NCBI GenBank assembly: GCA_016934895.1
Contig: JAFGRZ010000075.1
Location: 1 to 6,790 of the forward strand
From: Candidatus Aminicenantota bacterium
Lineage (GTDB): Bacteria > Acidobacteriota > Aminicenantia > Aminicenantales > UBA8522
Length of the DNA: 6,790 nt
Reading direction: 5' to 3'
The position numbers and the translations under genes were made by a program. The number at the start of each line of letters is the position of its first letter. The stretch's first letter is position 1. Positions 1 to 6,689 of this stretch are shown here, piece after piece. The notes below the pieces were generated by a model. The model was not told the DNA's origin. It made no database searches and worked only from the letters and a program-made list of their open reading frames with translations.

Positions 1-153
1 CAGGGTCATCTGGGACATCGGGCAGCCTGCGCAGGCGCCGGTGAGCTTCACTTTGACCACTCCGTCCTGGACATCGACGAGTTCCACATTCCCGCCATCG
101 GCCATGAGCGCGGGGCGGACCTTGTTCAGGGCTTCTTCGACTTTCTCTTTCAT
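1..153 (-). CDS. NifU-like Fe-S scaffold protein (Nfu domain), 3' end cut by window edge
   Basis: The visible 51 residues form the first part of a NifU C-terminal (Nfu) domain. Proteins of this family hold a transient [4Fe-4S] cluster and pass it to apo-enzymes in the cytoplasm. The diagnostic features are the segment RPALMADGGNVELVDV (residues 13-28) and the cluster-binding CxxC in GACAGCPMSQMTL (Cys41 and Cys44). The domain begins at residue 1, so this is probably a stand-alone Nfu of about 70-80 residues; the end lies outside the window. The start ATG at 153 is preceded by GAGGAG (163-168) with a 9-base gap. The gene follows the oxidoreductase beta gene after 42 bases on the same strand, so co-transcription is likely. 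A role in supplying clusters to that [4Fe-4S] enzyme is an inference from position only. Confidence 0.93.
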   Translation of the reverse strand, partial: MKEKVEEALNKVRPALMADGGNVELVDVQDGVVKVKLTGACAGCPMSQMTL

Positions 154-195
154 GTCGTCTCACTCCTCAAAAATATTTTATCATGGTTCGGCTTC

Positions 196-1056
196 TCAAC
201 GAAATCCTTCCATTATTCTCCGAAGCCTCGTCCGGTCGACGCCGGGGTCGAGCGAGGCGATCGGCTTCCGGCGGTCGGGAAGGACGAGATCCTCGAAGGA
301 GGGTTTGCCCTCCTCATAGATCAGGCCGACGGCGATTTTCCCCGGATGGCTCAAGGCCTCCCAAGCTCCCGCTTTGTCCCGCGGGCTGTAATCGGAGATA
401 CTCTCCACGTGGACGATATGTTTGCGGTACCAATCATAGGAGTTCACCTTGTTATGGGTGATACAGGGGCTGAGGACCTCGATCAAAGCGAAACCGTCGT
501 GCTTCATGCCCCGCTCGATCAGCGAAGCCAAGTGAGTCACCTCGCCCGAAAAACCGCGGGCGATGAACGTCGCTCCGGCTCCCAGGGCGAGCGCCGGCCC
601 GTCGATCGGAAAATCCCTGGAACCGAACGGTGTGGAGATGGTCACCGCTCCGAAGTCCGTCGTCGGCGAAGCCTGGCCCTGGGTCAAGGCAAAAATGCGG
701 TTGTCGACCACGATATAGGTCAGGCCGACGTTCTTGCGGAGGGCATGAAGGAAATGGCCCAAACCGATCGAATAGGCGTCGCCGTCGCCGCTGACGGCCA
801 AAACCTGAAGCCGGGGGTTGACCAGTTTGATGCCCGTGGCCACCGGCATGGCGCGGCCGTGGAGGCCGTGGAACCCGTAGGCCCGGAAATAGTTGTTGAT
901 CCGGCCGTGGCAGCCGATCCCGGTCACGATGACCAGGTCCTCGGGCTCGAAGTCGAGGGAAGCGGCGACGGTCTTGAGGGCTTCGAAAACGCCGAACAGG
1001 CCGCAGCCTTTGCACCAGGTGGGCGCGGTGAGATGAAATCCTCGCTTCTCTTTCAT
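196..1056 (-). CDS. korB: 2-oxoacid:ferredoxin oxidoreductase, beta subunit (thiamine diphosphate and [4Fe-4S] binding)
   Basis: This 286-residue protein is the catalytic beta subunit of a cytoplasmic 2-oxoacid:ferredoxin oxidoreductase, which converts a 2-oxoacid plus CoA to acyl-CoA and CO2 and reduces ferredoxin. Visible motifs, in order, are WCKGCG (14-19), GIGCHGR (46-52), HGRAMPVATGIK (66-77), the diphosphate/Mg motif GDGDAYSIG (90-98), and DNRIFALTQGQASPTT (118-133). Four cysteines sit where the family binds its [4Fe-4S] cluster: Cys15, Cys18, Cys49 and Cys198 (in SPCITHN). Length is normal for the family. The start ATG overlaps the alpha stop codon (ATGA), with AAGG seven bases upstream inside the alpha gene, which suggests translational coupling. 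No separate delta ferredoxin subunit is present, as in KorAB-type two-subunit enzymes. The korB symbol rests on that architecture; the true substrate (2-oxoglutarate, pyruvate, branched or aryl 2-oxoacid) cannot be read from the sequence. Confidence 0.93.
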   Translation of the reverse strand: MKEKRGFHLTAPTWCKGCGLFGVFEALKTVAASLDFEPEDLVIVTGIGCHGRINNYFRAYGFHGLHGRAMPVATGIKLVNPRLQVLAVSGDGDAYSIGLGHFLHALRKNVGLTYIVVDNRIFALTQGQASPTTDFGAVTISTPFGSRDFPIDGPALALGAGATFIARGFSGEVTHLASLIERGMKHDGFALIEVLSPCITHNKVNSYDWYRKHIVHVESISDYSPRDKAGAWEALSHPGKIAVGLIYEEGKPSFEDLVLPDRRKPIASLDPGVDRTRLRRIMEGFR

Positions 1057-2795
1057 CGGACGGCCTTGAGGACGGGTTCGACGATGGCCCGGGGCGTGAA
1101 CTCCCGCGTCGAGGCACTGACGATGTTCCCGAGCTCCTGACAGGGACTGATCTGGCTCTTGATCAGGGTGGCGAGTTGTCCGGCGAAGTTGTGTTCGACG
1201 ACAAAAACGTCGCGGCTCCGGGATATGAATTCCCGGACCTCTTCGGCCGGAAAGGGCCAGAGCGTTCGGAGCTGGAGAAACCGGGAGGCCACCTTCTTTT
1301 CCCTGAGTTCATCCATGGCTTCGAGGACGGCGCCCAGCGTGGAGCCGCAAGCGATGAAGCCGACATCGGCCTTTTCGAAACCCCAAACTTGCGGCGGGGC
1401 CAGGTCCACGGCGGCCCCGTCGAGCTTGCGCATGCGTTTCTCCATCATCCGCAGGCGGTTCGCCAAGCCCTCATCGCGGTAGCCTCTCTCGTCGTGCTCC
1501 AGGCTTTCGACCACGTGGATACCGTTTTTTTGACCGGGAAGCGACCGGGGCGAAATTCCGTCGGGAGTGAACTCATACCTTTTAAAACCGGGGAGGGCCG
1601 CAAGCTCCCCGGGACGGACGAGCTTTCCCCGGTCGATTCGAACAGCCGAGAGATCGAAGGTCCGGCTCGTCCGGTAGTTCTGGCCCATATCGAGTTCGGT
1701 CAAGAGGATGACGGGGCACTGGTACTTTTCGACCAGGTTGAAGGCCCGGACGGTCATATCGAAACACTCCCCCACCGTCCCAGGCGCCAGGACGATGCGG
1801 GGGAATTCGCCGTGAGATCCGAAGATCCACTGGAGGACATCGCCTTGCTGGCTTTTGGTCGGCATCCCGGTGGCCGGACCCATGCGCTGCACGTGGGCGA
1901 TGACGACCGGCACTTCGGCCATACCCGCCATGCTGAAGGCTTCCATCATCAAAGACGCGCCGGGTCCGGACGTCGAGGTCATCGCCCGGGCGCCGGCAAA
2001 GGCCGCTCCGATCGCCATGTTGAGAGCCGCTAACTCATCCTCGGTCTGGACGACGACACCGCCGAAGTCCGGCATGTCATGGACAAGGGCCTGCCAAATT
2101 TCGGAGGCAGGGCAGATCGGATAGGCGGCGAAAAAGCGGCATCCGGCGGCCAGGGCGCCCAGAGCGATGGCTTCGTCCCCGGAAATCAAGATCCGGTCGT
2201 CATCCTCTTTTCGCGTTAGGGGGTGCCGTTCCGTCTCCGTCGTCATCTCCCTGGCCTTCTCATAGCCGAAGGCGGCGGCCTCGATGTTGGTCCGGACCAC
2301 GTCTTCCCCCTTCCTTTTCAGGAACGTCTCCGAAATGATCTGTTCAAGGAGATCTCGATCGAGATCAAGGACGTAGCTCAAAGCCCCGAGGGCGATCATA
2401 TTCTTGAAGATTTCCCGGCCGTACTTTTCCCGGGCCATGGAACGGAGGAGAAAACGATGGAACGTCTTTCCCCGGGTTTTCTCCGGCGATAGCGCGGTCA
2501 CTCCTTCGCCGTCGCAAAAGACGATCCCGTTTTCGGCAATCTCGGGGAGATGGGCCAGGATGGCCGCGCAGTCAAAAGCCAGCAGGATATCCACCCGGTC
2601 GCCCAGGCCGTAAATCTTATCCAACGAACTCCGGACGGTATAACAAGTGTCCTCTCCCCGGATGTTCGAAGGGAAATCGCGATACGTCGCCACCTCCCAG
2701 CCCTGGCGCTTGAGGAGCTTGGCCAGGACGTTGCCCGTGAACAGGACGCCGTCGCCCGCCTTGCCGGCGATCATCACGGACATGTCCTTGATCAT
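1053..2795 (-). CDS. korA: 2-oxoacid:ferredoxin oxidoreductase, fused gamma-alpha subunit
   Basis: This protein of about 580 residues joins two oxidoreductase domains. The gamma domain (about 1-180) opens with AGKAGDGVLFTGN (10-22) and carries FPSNIRGEDT (41-50). The alpha domain follows a charged linker, with GDEAIALGALAAG (206-218), YPICPASEIW (225-234), QTEDELAA (250-257), TSTSGPG (273-279) and QRMGPATGMPTK (303-314). The C-terminal part has LWPFPAEEV (512-520) and EHNFAGQL (534-541). It pairs with the beta subunit to form the thiamine diphosphate site and bind CoA and substrate. Oddity: the usual YPITP motif reads YPICP, with Cys228 encoded by TGC at 2112-2114. Start choice: the ATG at 2795 has AAGAG six bases upstream. 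The ATG at 2801 abuts that site and the ATG at 2783 lies inside the conserved N-terminus, so 2795 is preferred. The gene is first in a unit with beta and nfu and has a promoter just upstream. The korA symbol reflects architecture, not a proven substrate. Confidence 0.93.
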   Translation of the reverse strand: MIKDMSVMIAGKAGDGVLFTGNVLAKLLKRQGWEVATYRDFPSNIRGEDTCYTVRSSLDKIYGLGDRVDILLAFDCAAILAHLPEIAENGIVFCDGEGVTALSPEKTRGKTFHRFLLRSMAREKYGREIFKNMIALGALSYVLDLDRDLLEQIISETFLKRKGEDVVRTNIEAAAFGYEKAREMTTETERHPLTRKEDDDRILISGDEAIALGALAAGCRFFAAYPICPASEIWQALVHDMPDFGGVVVQTEDELAALNMAIGAAFAGARAMTSTSGPGASLMMEAFSMAGMAEVPVVIAHVQRMGPATGMPTKSQQGDVLQWIFGSHGEFPRIVLAPGTVGECFDMTVRAFNLVEKYQCPVILLTELDMGQNYRTSRTFDLSAVRIDRGKLVRPGELAALPGFKRYEFTPDGISPRSLPGQKNGIHVVESLEHDERGYRDEGLANRLRMMEKRMRKLDGAAVDLAPPQVWGFEKADVGFIACGSTLGAVLEAMDELREKKVASRFLQLRTLWPFPAEEVREFISRSRDVFVVEHNFAGQLATLIKSQISPCQELGNIVSASTREFTPRAIVEPVLKAVR

Positions 2796-2852
2796 GCGCA
2801 TCTCTCTTGCTTAGAGGACATGGAGAACGGAAATGAGTTCATAATCAAGCCA

Positions 2853-2881
2853 ATTTTACAGCTTTTCCCCATCCAATTCAA
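2853..2881 (-). promoter_or_regulatory. Predicted sigma-70 type promoter for the oxidoreductase-nfu unit
   Basis: Read on the minus strand, TTGAAT (2876-2881) and TAAAAT (2853-2858) are separated by exactly 17 bases. These match the -35 and -10 consensus at 4 of 6 and 5 of 6 positions. The sequence just upstream of the -35 (2882-2908) is very AT-rich, which could act as an UP element. A transcript would begin near 2846 and leave a leader of about 50 bases before the start codon at 2795. This gap is the only strongly AT-rich stretch in the window and lies where a new unit begins, which supports the call. No experimental evidence is available, and no convincing hairpin terminator for the upstream unit was seen between 2796 and 2921. 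Confidence 0.55.
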
Positions 2882-2921
2882 TTAATTTTATAGGAATACT
2901 AGTAATTTGCCCTTCGGCCGG

Positions 2922-3809
2922 TCAGACCAGCCTCCCCCTTGCGACCGGTACGACGCGACCGCCCACGCGAACCTCGATCCGGCCCGCCTTCACCCCGGCC
3001 TGCAAGAGAAGCAGCGACGGCCGGCCGATCTCCTGTCCCTGTTCGACCCGGATATCGATGCTTTTCTCTCCGAAAAAGTGATGCCGGACAAGATATCCGG
3101 CCAGGCAGCCGTTGGCGCTTCCTGTGGCCGGGTCCTCGGCGACGCCATAGGCGTGGGCGAACACGCGGACGTTGAGATCATTGCGGTCGGCATAAGTTTC
3201 GGGTGAGAAGAGAAGAAACGCCTTTCCCCTTTTGTCGGTCGTCAGGCCGGCCATCTTCTCCTGCCGGAAGCGGCTTCTCTTGATCGCGTCCAGCGTTTTG
3301 ACCGGAACGATAACGAAGGGAATGCCCGTCGAGACTTCCTGCACGGGGAAATCCGGGCGAAGGTCGCCCGGACGAAGGTCCAGCACGGGCGCCACGCGCC
3401 GGGGGTCCATGATCTGCCCGAACCGTGGTTCGATCTGCCTCATCCAGAGAATATCCGGCTTCCCCCGCACATAGGTGAAGAACACCGGGATGGGACCGAC
3501 CTTGAGGTTGAGAACGACTTTCCGGACCGGCTCCCGGATGAGGTCCCTCTGGATGACATAGGCTGTGCCCAGCGTGGGATGACCGGCAAAGGGGAGTTCC
3601 GCCGCCGGCGTGAAAATGCGGACCTCAAAGCCCCCGCGATGCCGGGTCTCGCGCACGATGAACGTGGTCTCGGAAAAATTGATCTCGCGGGCGATCTTCT
3701 GCATGCTTTCGGAAGTCAGCCCGTCCCCCCGGCGCACGACGGCGAGCGGATTGCCGGCGTACTTCTCCTCGGCGAAAACGTCAACGATGGAAAACGGCAA
3801 CCCTCTCAT
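2922..3809 (-). CDS. PhzF-family isomerase/epimerase-like protein
   Basis: This 295-residue protein belongs to the PhzF / YddE family, whose fold resembles diaminopimelate epimerase. PhzF itself isomerises a dihydroxyanthranilate intermediate in phenazine synthesis, but most members have unknown substrates. Visible motifs are the family N-terminus PFSIVDVFAEEKYAGNPLAVV (5-25, with the conserved GNPLAV), NFSETTF (44-50) with Glu47 at the catalytic glutamate position, FTPAAELPFAGHPTLG (66-81), and EDPATGSANG (225-234) near the second half of the active site. Length is typical. The chosen ATG at 3809 is where family homology begins and has AGAGGTGG just upstream (core 3814-3818, four-base gap). 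The frame stays open further upstream to 3914, but that stretch overlaps the preceding gene and does not resemble the family. No phenazine genes are nearby, so a phenazine role is not supported. It is last in the purA unit, 13 bases after the DUF438 gene. Confidence 0.92.
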   Translation of the reverse strand: MRGLPFSIVDVFAEEKYAGNPLAVVRRGDGLTSESMQKIAREINFSETTFIVRETRHRGGFEVRIFTPAAELPFAGHPTLGTAYVIQRDLIREPVRKVVLNLKVGPIPVFFTYVRGKPDILWMRQIEPRFGQIMDPRRVAPVLDLRPGDLRPDFPVQEVSTGIPFVIVPVKTLDAIKRSRFRQEKMAGLTTDKRGKAFLLFSPETYADRNDLNVRVFAHAYGVAEDPATGSANGCLAGYLVRHHFFGEKSIDIRVEQGQEIGRPSLLLLQAGVKAGRIEVRVGGRVVPVARGRLV

Positions 3810-3822
3810 CCGCCACCTCTTT

Positions 3823-5298
3823 TCATTTCCAATCGAGCAGGCGTTGTTCGCCCCGCAATTCGCGGATGGCGGTGACGTCCTGACTGACTTCAAGACATCC
3901 TCTGTATCGGCCATCCCTGTCGCGCACGGCGAAGTAGCGGATATGGATGAAACGTCCTTTCAACTCGATCCAGAACTCGGCGACGTTGCGCTCACCGGAC
4001 CGGAAGGCTTCGAGGATGCGGTTGACCATGTGGACGCTATTTGGCGGATGGCAGTTCTGGACTTTCCGGCCGATGATGGCCGGGCTCCGGGGAAAAATGC
4101 GCTCGGGCCCGGCGGAATAATAGCGAACGGTATCCTTTCCATCGACGAACGTGACATCGAGGGGGAGATTCTTGAGCAGCAGGTTGACCTGTTCACGCGT
4201 CAGCTCCCCGGTGTCGAGGGAGAGAGACGCCTCGGGACGACGGTATTCCGGCAGCGGGGCGAGGTCTTCAGCCCGGACCGCCGGCTTCCATTCGGTCCCG
4301 GGCGTCACCCAGGCGTAGCCGATCTCCTCCTCTCCCTTCTTCACCCGGGCCCAGTCCTCTTCGTTGAGCGTCTCTAGGCTCATGGGAAACATGATCTTTT
4401 CCTCTTTATAGATCATGTCGGCCATCATCTCCGTGAGGCGCGACCCCGCCGCGACGAGCTCGGGGACTTTTTCGGCGTCGATGAGGCCCCCGAACTCCCG
4501 CAGCAGCGCCCGGACGTCGTCATGAATCGCCCACATGACCTTGGAGGGACCGCTCACTCCTCTCGCCTCGAGGAGGGGAAAGAGCTGGTTTTCCTTTTTG
4601 AGATAGTGTTTTTCCACCTCGCCGAGCTTCTCCAGCCGGGAGCGAAGGTCGCTTCGGAGCCTCCTGATTGTCGCGCCGTCTCCCGCAGTCGAGAACCGAT
4701 CCAAAAGAACCTTGATTTCTCCCAGGATCTTTTCAAGCGCCCGGTTTTCCGCGGTTAGAGTATGGAGGGGATGACCGGGGATCGCCGTCGGTAGGATCCG
4801 ATCCTCAAGCGACTCCTTGAAGACCTGGACATGGACGTCGCACAACCGCTTGACCTCCTCCTCGGGAAGGCCCTCCTCGATCAGTCTCTGCTCCATCTCT
4901 GCGATCTCAGTCGGGCGGGCATCCTTGATCAGCTCGGCGAAGCGTTTTTTCTGCTCCTCCAGGTCGCCGCCCTGGTGGAGCTCCCGGATGATGTCCTTGA
5001 GCACTTCGAGACGGGCATCCTTGGCGACGATCGGCTCGGGAGTCGGATCACCCATCTCAATGACGACCTCCTCCCCGGCGACTCGCTTGATCTCTCCCTG
5101 TATTTTTTGGAGGAGATCGGGAAGCGGCCTGTCACCGAAGCCCGCGACTTGCTGGAGGGTGGCCACTCGTCCGATCGTCTTGCGCAGGACCGGACTCCTG
5201 AGTTTGGAGAACCCCGGCGAGAGATCCGCCAGGGAATCCAAAAGGAAGGGATATTTTTTGATCAGGTCATCGACCTTCGTCTTGGCCCCTATTTTCAT
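3823..5298 (-). CDS. DUF438 family protein: DUF1858, DUF438, hemerythrin-like and PAS domains
   Basis: This 491-residue soluble protein has four recognisable parts. Residues 3-58 are a DUF1858 domain (KYPFLLDSLADLSPGFSKL at 15-33, then RKTIGRVATLQQVA). Residues 95-165 are DUF438 (LKDIIRELHQG, PTEIAEMEQRLIEEGLPEEEVKRL, CDVHVQVFKE). Residues 174-310 are a hemerythrin-like HHE domain with likely metal ligands among His176, His179, His231, Glu236, His259 and Glu299/Glu300. Residues 370-478 are a PAS domain with NCHPPNSVHMV (415-425), ending in a DVTAIRELRGE signature. There is no signal peptide, membrane segment, kinase or DNA-binding domain. The family is usually thought to sense or handle oxygen, nitric oxide or iron, but no function is proven; a sensing role here is inferred. 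The gene starts 37 bases after purA stops and ends 13 bases before the PhzF-family gene. An in-frame extension to 5373 would overlap purA and carries no conserved sequence. Confidence 0.92.
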   Translation of the reverse strand: MKIGAKTKVDDLIKKYPFLLDSLADLSPGFSKLRSPVLRKTIGRVATLQQVAGFGDRPLPDLLQKIQGEIKRVAGEEVVIEMGDPTPEPIVAKDARLEVLKDIIRELHQGGDLEEQKKRFAELIKDARPTEIAEMEQRLIEEGLPEEEVKRLCDVHVQVFKESLEDRILPTAIPGHPLHTLTAENRALEKILGEIKVLLDRFSTAGDGATIRRLRSDLRSRLEKLGEVEKHYLKKENQLFPLLEARGVSGPSKVMWAIHDDVRALLREFGGLIDAEKVPELVAAGSRLTEMMADMIYKEEKIMFPMSLETLNEEDWARVKKGEEEIGYAWVTPGTEWKPAVRAEDLAPLPEYRRPEASLSLDTGELTREQVNLLLKNLPLDVTFVDGKDTVRYYSAGPERIFPRSPAIIGRKVQNCHPPNSVHMVNRILEAFRSGERNVAEFWIELKGRFIHIRYFAVRDRDGRYRGCLEVSQDVTAIRELRGEQRLLDWK

Positions 5299-5304
5299 CA
5301 TCGG

Positions 5305-5310
5305 CTCCTT
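5305..5310 (-). promoter_or_regulatory. Shine-Dalgarno site deciding the DUF438 protein start
   Basis: The minus strand reads AAGGAG here, followed by CCG and two consecutive ATG codons (5299-5301 and 5296-5298). The spacing is three bases to the first ATG and six to the second. Six is close to optimal, so the second ATG (start 5298) is preferred; using the first would add one Met only. The strong site argues against the longer in-frame start at 5373. Confidence 0.7.
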
Positions 5311-5335
5311 TCCGTCCCTGATCGTCCGGCGAAGA

Positions 5336-6661
5336 TCAGGCCATCTCTTTTTTGACCCGCTCGAGATCGACAATACCCGCCCATTTTTCTTCGAGGAGAA
5401 TCGACTCTCTTCTCTCCACTCCCGTCGAGATGAGACAAACCCCGGCTTCGACCGTGTCCTCGATCAACTTGACATAATCGAGGAAAGCGGACGGAAGCCT
5501 CCGCCGGTCGGTCAGTCCATGGACGGGGGTCTCCCAGCCCTTCATCGTCCGGTACCGGGGAAGGACTTTCTCCAAAATCCAAGGCTCCGTGGGGAACGTG
5601 TCGAGCACCGTCCCTTTGTATTCGTAACCTATACAGACAGATATCTCCCGGAAAGAATCCAAGATATCCGGCTTGGTCAGGACGAGCCTGTCGATGCCGT
5701 TGACGCGGCAGCTGTGGGCGACAGCCACGAGGTCCAGCCAGCCGCAGCGCCGCGGCCGGCCCGTCGTGGCGCCGAACTCAGAGCCGCGCTCCGAGATCAG
5801 ACTGCCGCGCTCGTCCAGGATCTCGGTCGGGAAGGCGCCGCCGCCGACCCGGGTCGTGTAGGCCTTGCCGACTCCCATGACCCAATCAATCCGCGTGGGG
5901 CCGATGCCCAGGCCCGTCGAGACACCGCCGGCCGTGGAATTGGATGAGGTGACAAACGGGTAGGTCCCATGATCGATATCCAGCAACGCGCCCTGGGCGC
6001 CTTCGAAAAGGATCGACCGGCCCTCGCGCATCTGACGATGAAGGAGCGTTGAGACGTCGCCGATATACCGGCGGACCGCGGAGGCATAACCGGCATATTC
6101 TTGAAAGACCGCTTCGAGATCCAAGGGAGGATGGCCGGACGATCGGAATAGGGCGTTTTTTTCTTCCAGGTTCTGGGCAAGTTTTTCCCGGAAAACGGAC
6201 AGGTCGAGGAGATCACCCACCCGGATACCGCAGCGGGCCACCTTATCCTCATAGGCGGGTCCGATTCCCAGGCACGTCGTCCCGATCTTCCTCTCCCCTT
6301 TCCTCTCTTCGGCGATCGTCTCGACCTTAAGATGATAAGGGAGGATGAGATGGGCGCCGCGGCTGATGACCAGACGGCCGTCGACGGCCACGCCGTGCTT
6401 CTCGAGGTCGGCCTTTTCCTCCAGGAAAGCGCGCGGATTGAAGACAACACCGTTGCCGATGATACACAGCGTCCCCGCATGGAGGATGCCGGAAGGGATC
6501 AGGTGAAGGACGATCTTCCGGCCTCCGATGCAAACCGTGTGCCCGGCATTGTGGCCGCCTTGATAGCGTCCGACCACATCGAAGGCCGGCGTCATCAGGT
6601 CGACGACCTTGCCTTTCCCTTCATCTCCCCACTGCACGCCCAGAACGACTACGTTGGCCAT
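5336..6661 (-). CDS. purA: Adenylosuccinate synthetase
   Basis: PurA joins IMP and L-aspartate using GTP to make adenylosuccinate, the first committed step to AMP, in the cytoplasm. The 441-residue product has QWGDEGKGK (10-18) with catalytic Asp13 and Lys16, GGHNAGHT (35-42) with His41, GTT at 127-129, Arg143, FEGAQG (219-224) with Gln223, YPFVTSSNS (234-242), GATTGRPRRCGW in the aspartate loop (297-308), and the guanine-binding TKPD (329-332) and STG (412-414). Departures from the family are: Leu131 where nearly all members have Arg (TTxRGIGPAY), Pro331 where TKLD is usual, STGVER (412-417) in place of STGPDR, and a C-terminal tail about 10-15 residues longer than usual. The catalytic Asp and His are intact, so it is probably active. 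The start ATG has AAAGGA (6667-6672) five bases upstream. It lies 28 bases after a porin-like gene and 37 bases before the DUF438 gene. Confidence 0.96.
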   Translation of the reverse strand: MANVVVLGVQWGDEGKGKVVDLMTPAFDVVGRYQGGHNAGHTVCIGGRKIVLHLIPSGILHAGTLCIIGNGVVFNPRAFLEEKADLEKHGVAVDGRLVISRGAHLILPYHLKVETIAEERKGERKIGTTCLGIGPAYEDKVARCGIRVGDLLDLSVFREKLAQNLEEKNALFRSSGHPPLDLEAVFQEYAGYASAVRRYIGDVSTLLHRQMREGRSILFEGAQGALLDIDHGTYPFVTSSNSTAGGVSTGLGIGPTRIDWVMGVGKAYTTRVGGGAFPTEILDERGSLISERGSEFGATTGRPRRCGWLDLVAVAHSCRVNGIDRLVLTKPDILDSFREISVCIGYEYKGTVLDTFPTEPWILEKVLPRYRTMKGWETPVHGLTDRRRLPSAFLDYVKLIEDTVEAGVCLISTGVERRESILLEEKWAGIVDLERVKKEMA

Positions 6662-6689
6662 CGAATTCCTTTCTCAGTCCTTCTATCGG

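Noticed and set aside
154..215. Possible separate promoter for nfu (TTGAGA with a TATTTT-like -10 in the AT-rich gap).
   Set aside because: The best pairing needs an 18-base spacer and a poor -10, so it is not better than chance in such a short AT-rich stretch.
346..1140. Long open frame on the plus strand opposite the oxidoreductase beta gene, 264 codons.
   Set aside because: It is fully antisense to a gene with clear family motifs, its translation resembles no known protein, and long antisense open frames are expected in GC-rich DNA.
1176..2033. Open frame of 285 codons on the plus strand opposite the oxidoreductase alpha gene.
   Set aside because: Same reason: it mirrors a conserved coding frame, has no recognisable motif and no supporting start context.
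2880..2921. Possible rho-independent terminator after the PhzF-family gene.
   Set aside because: Only short AT or 3-4 base GC stems can be drawn, with no GC-rich stem followed by a U-run.
3810..3914. N-terminal extension of the PhzF-family protein by 35 residues.
   Set aside because: It overlaps the DUF438 coding end, is unlike the family N-terminus, and a good ribosome site serves the ATG at 3809.
5299..5373. N-terminal extension of the DUF438 protein overlapping the purA stop.
   Set aside because: Homology begins at MKIGAKTKVDDL, and AAGGAG is placed for the ATG at 5298; the added residues are basic and not conserved.
4817..5947. Open frame of 376 codons on the plus strand spanning the DUF438-purA junction.
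   Set aside because: It covers the antisense of two real genes, and its composition is Ser/Arg-rich low-complexity, typical of a shadow frame.
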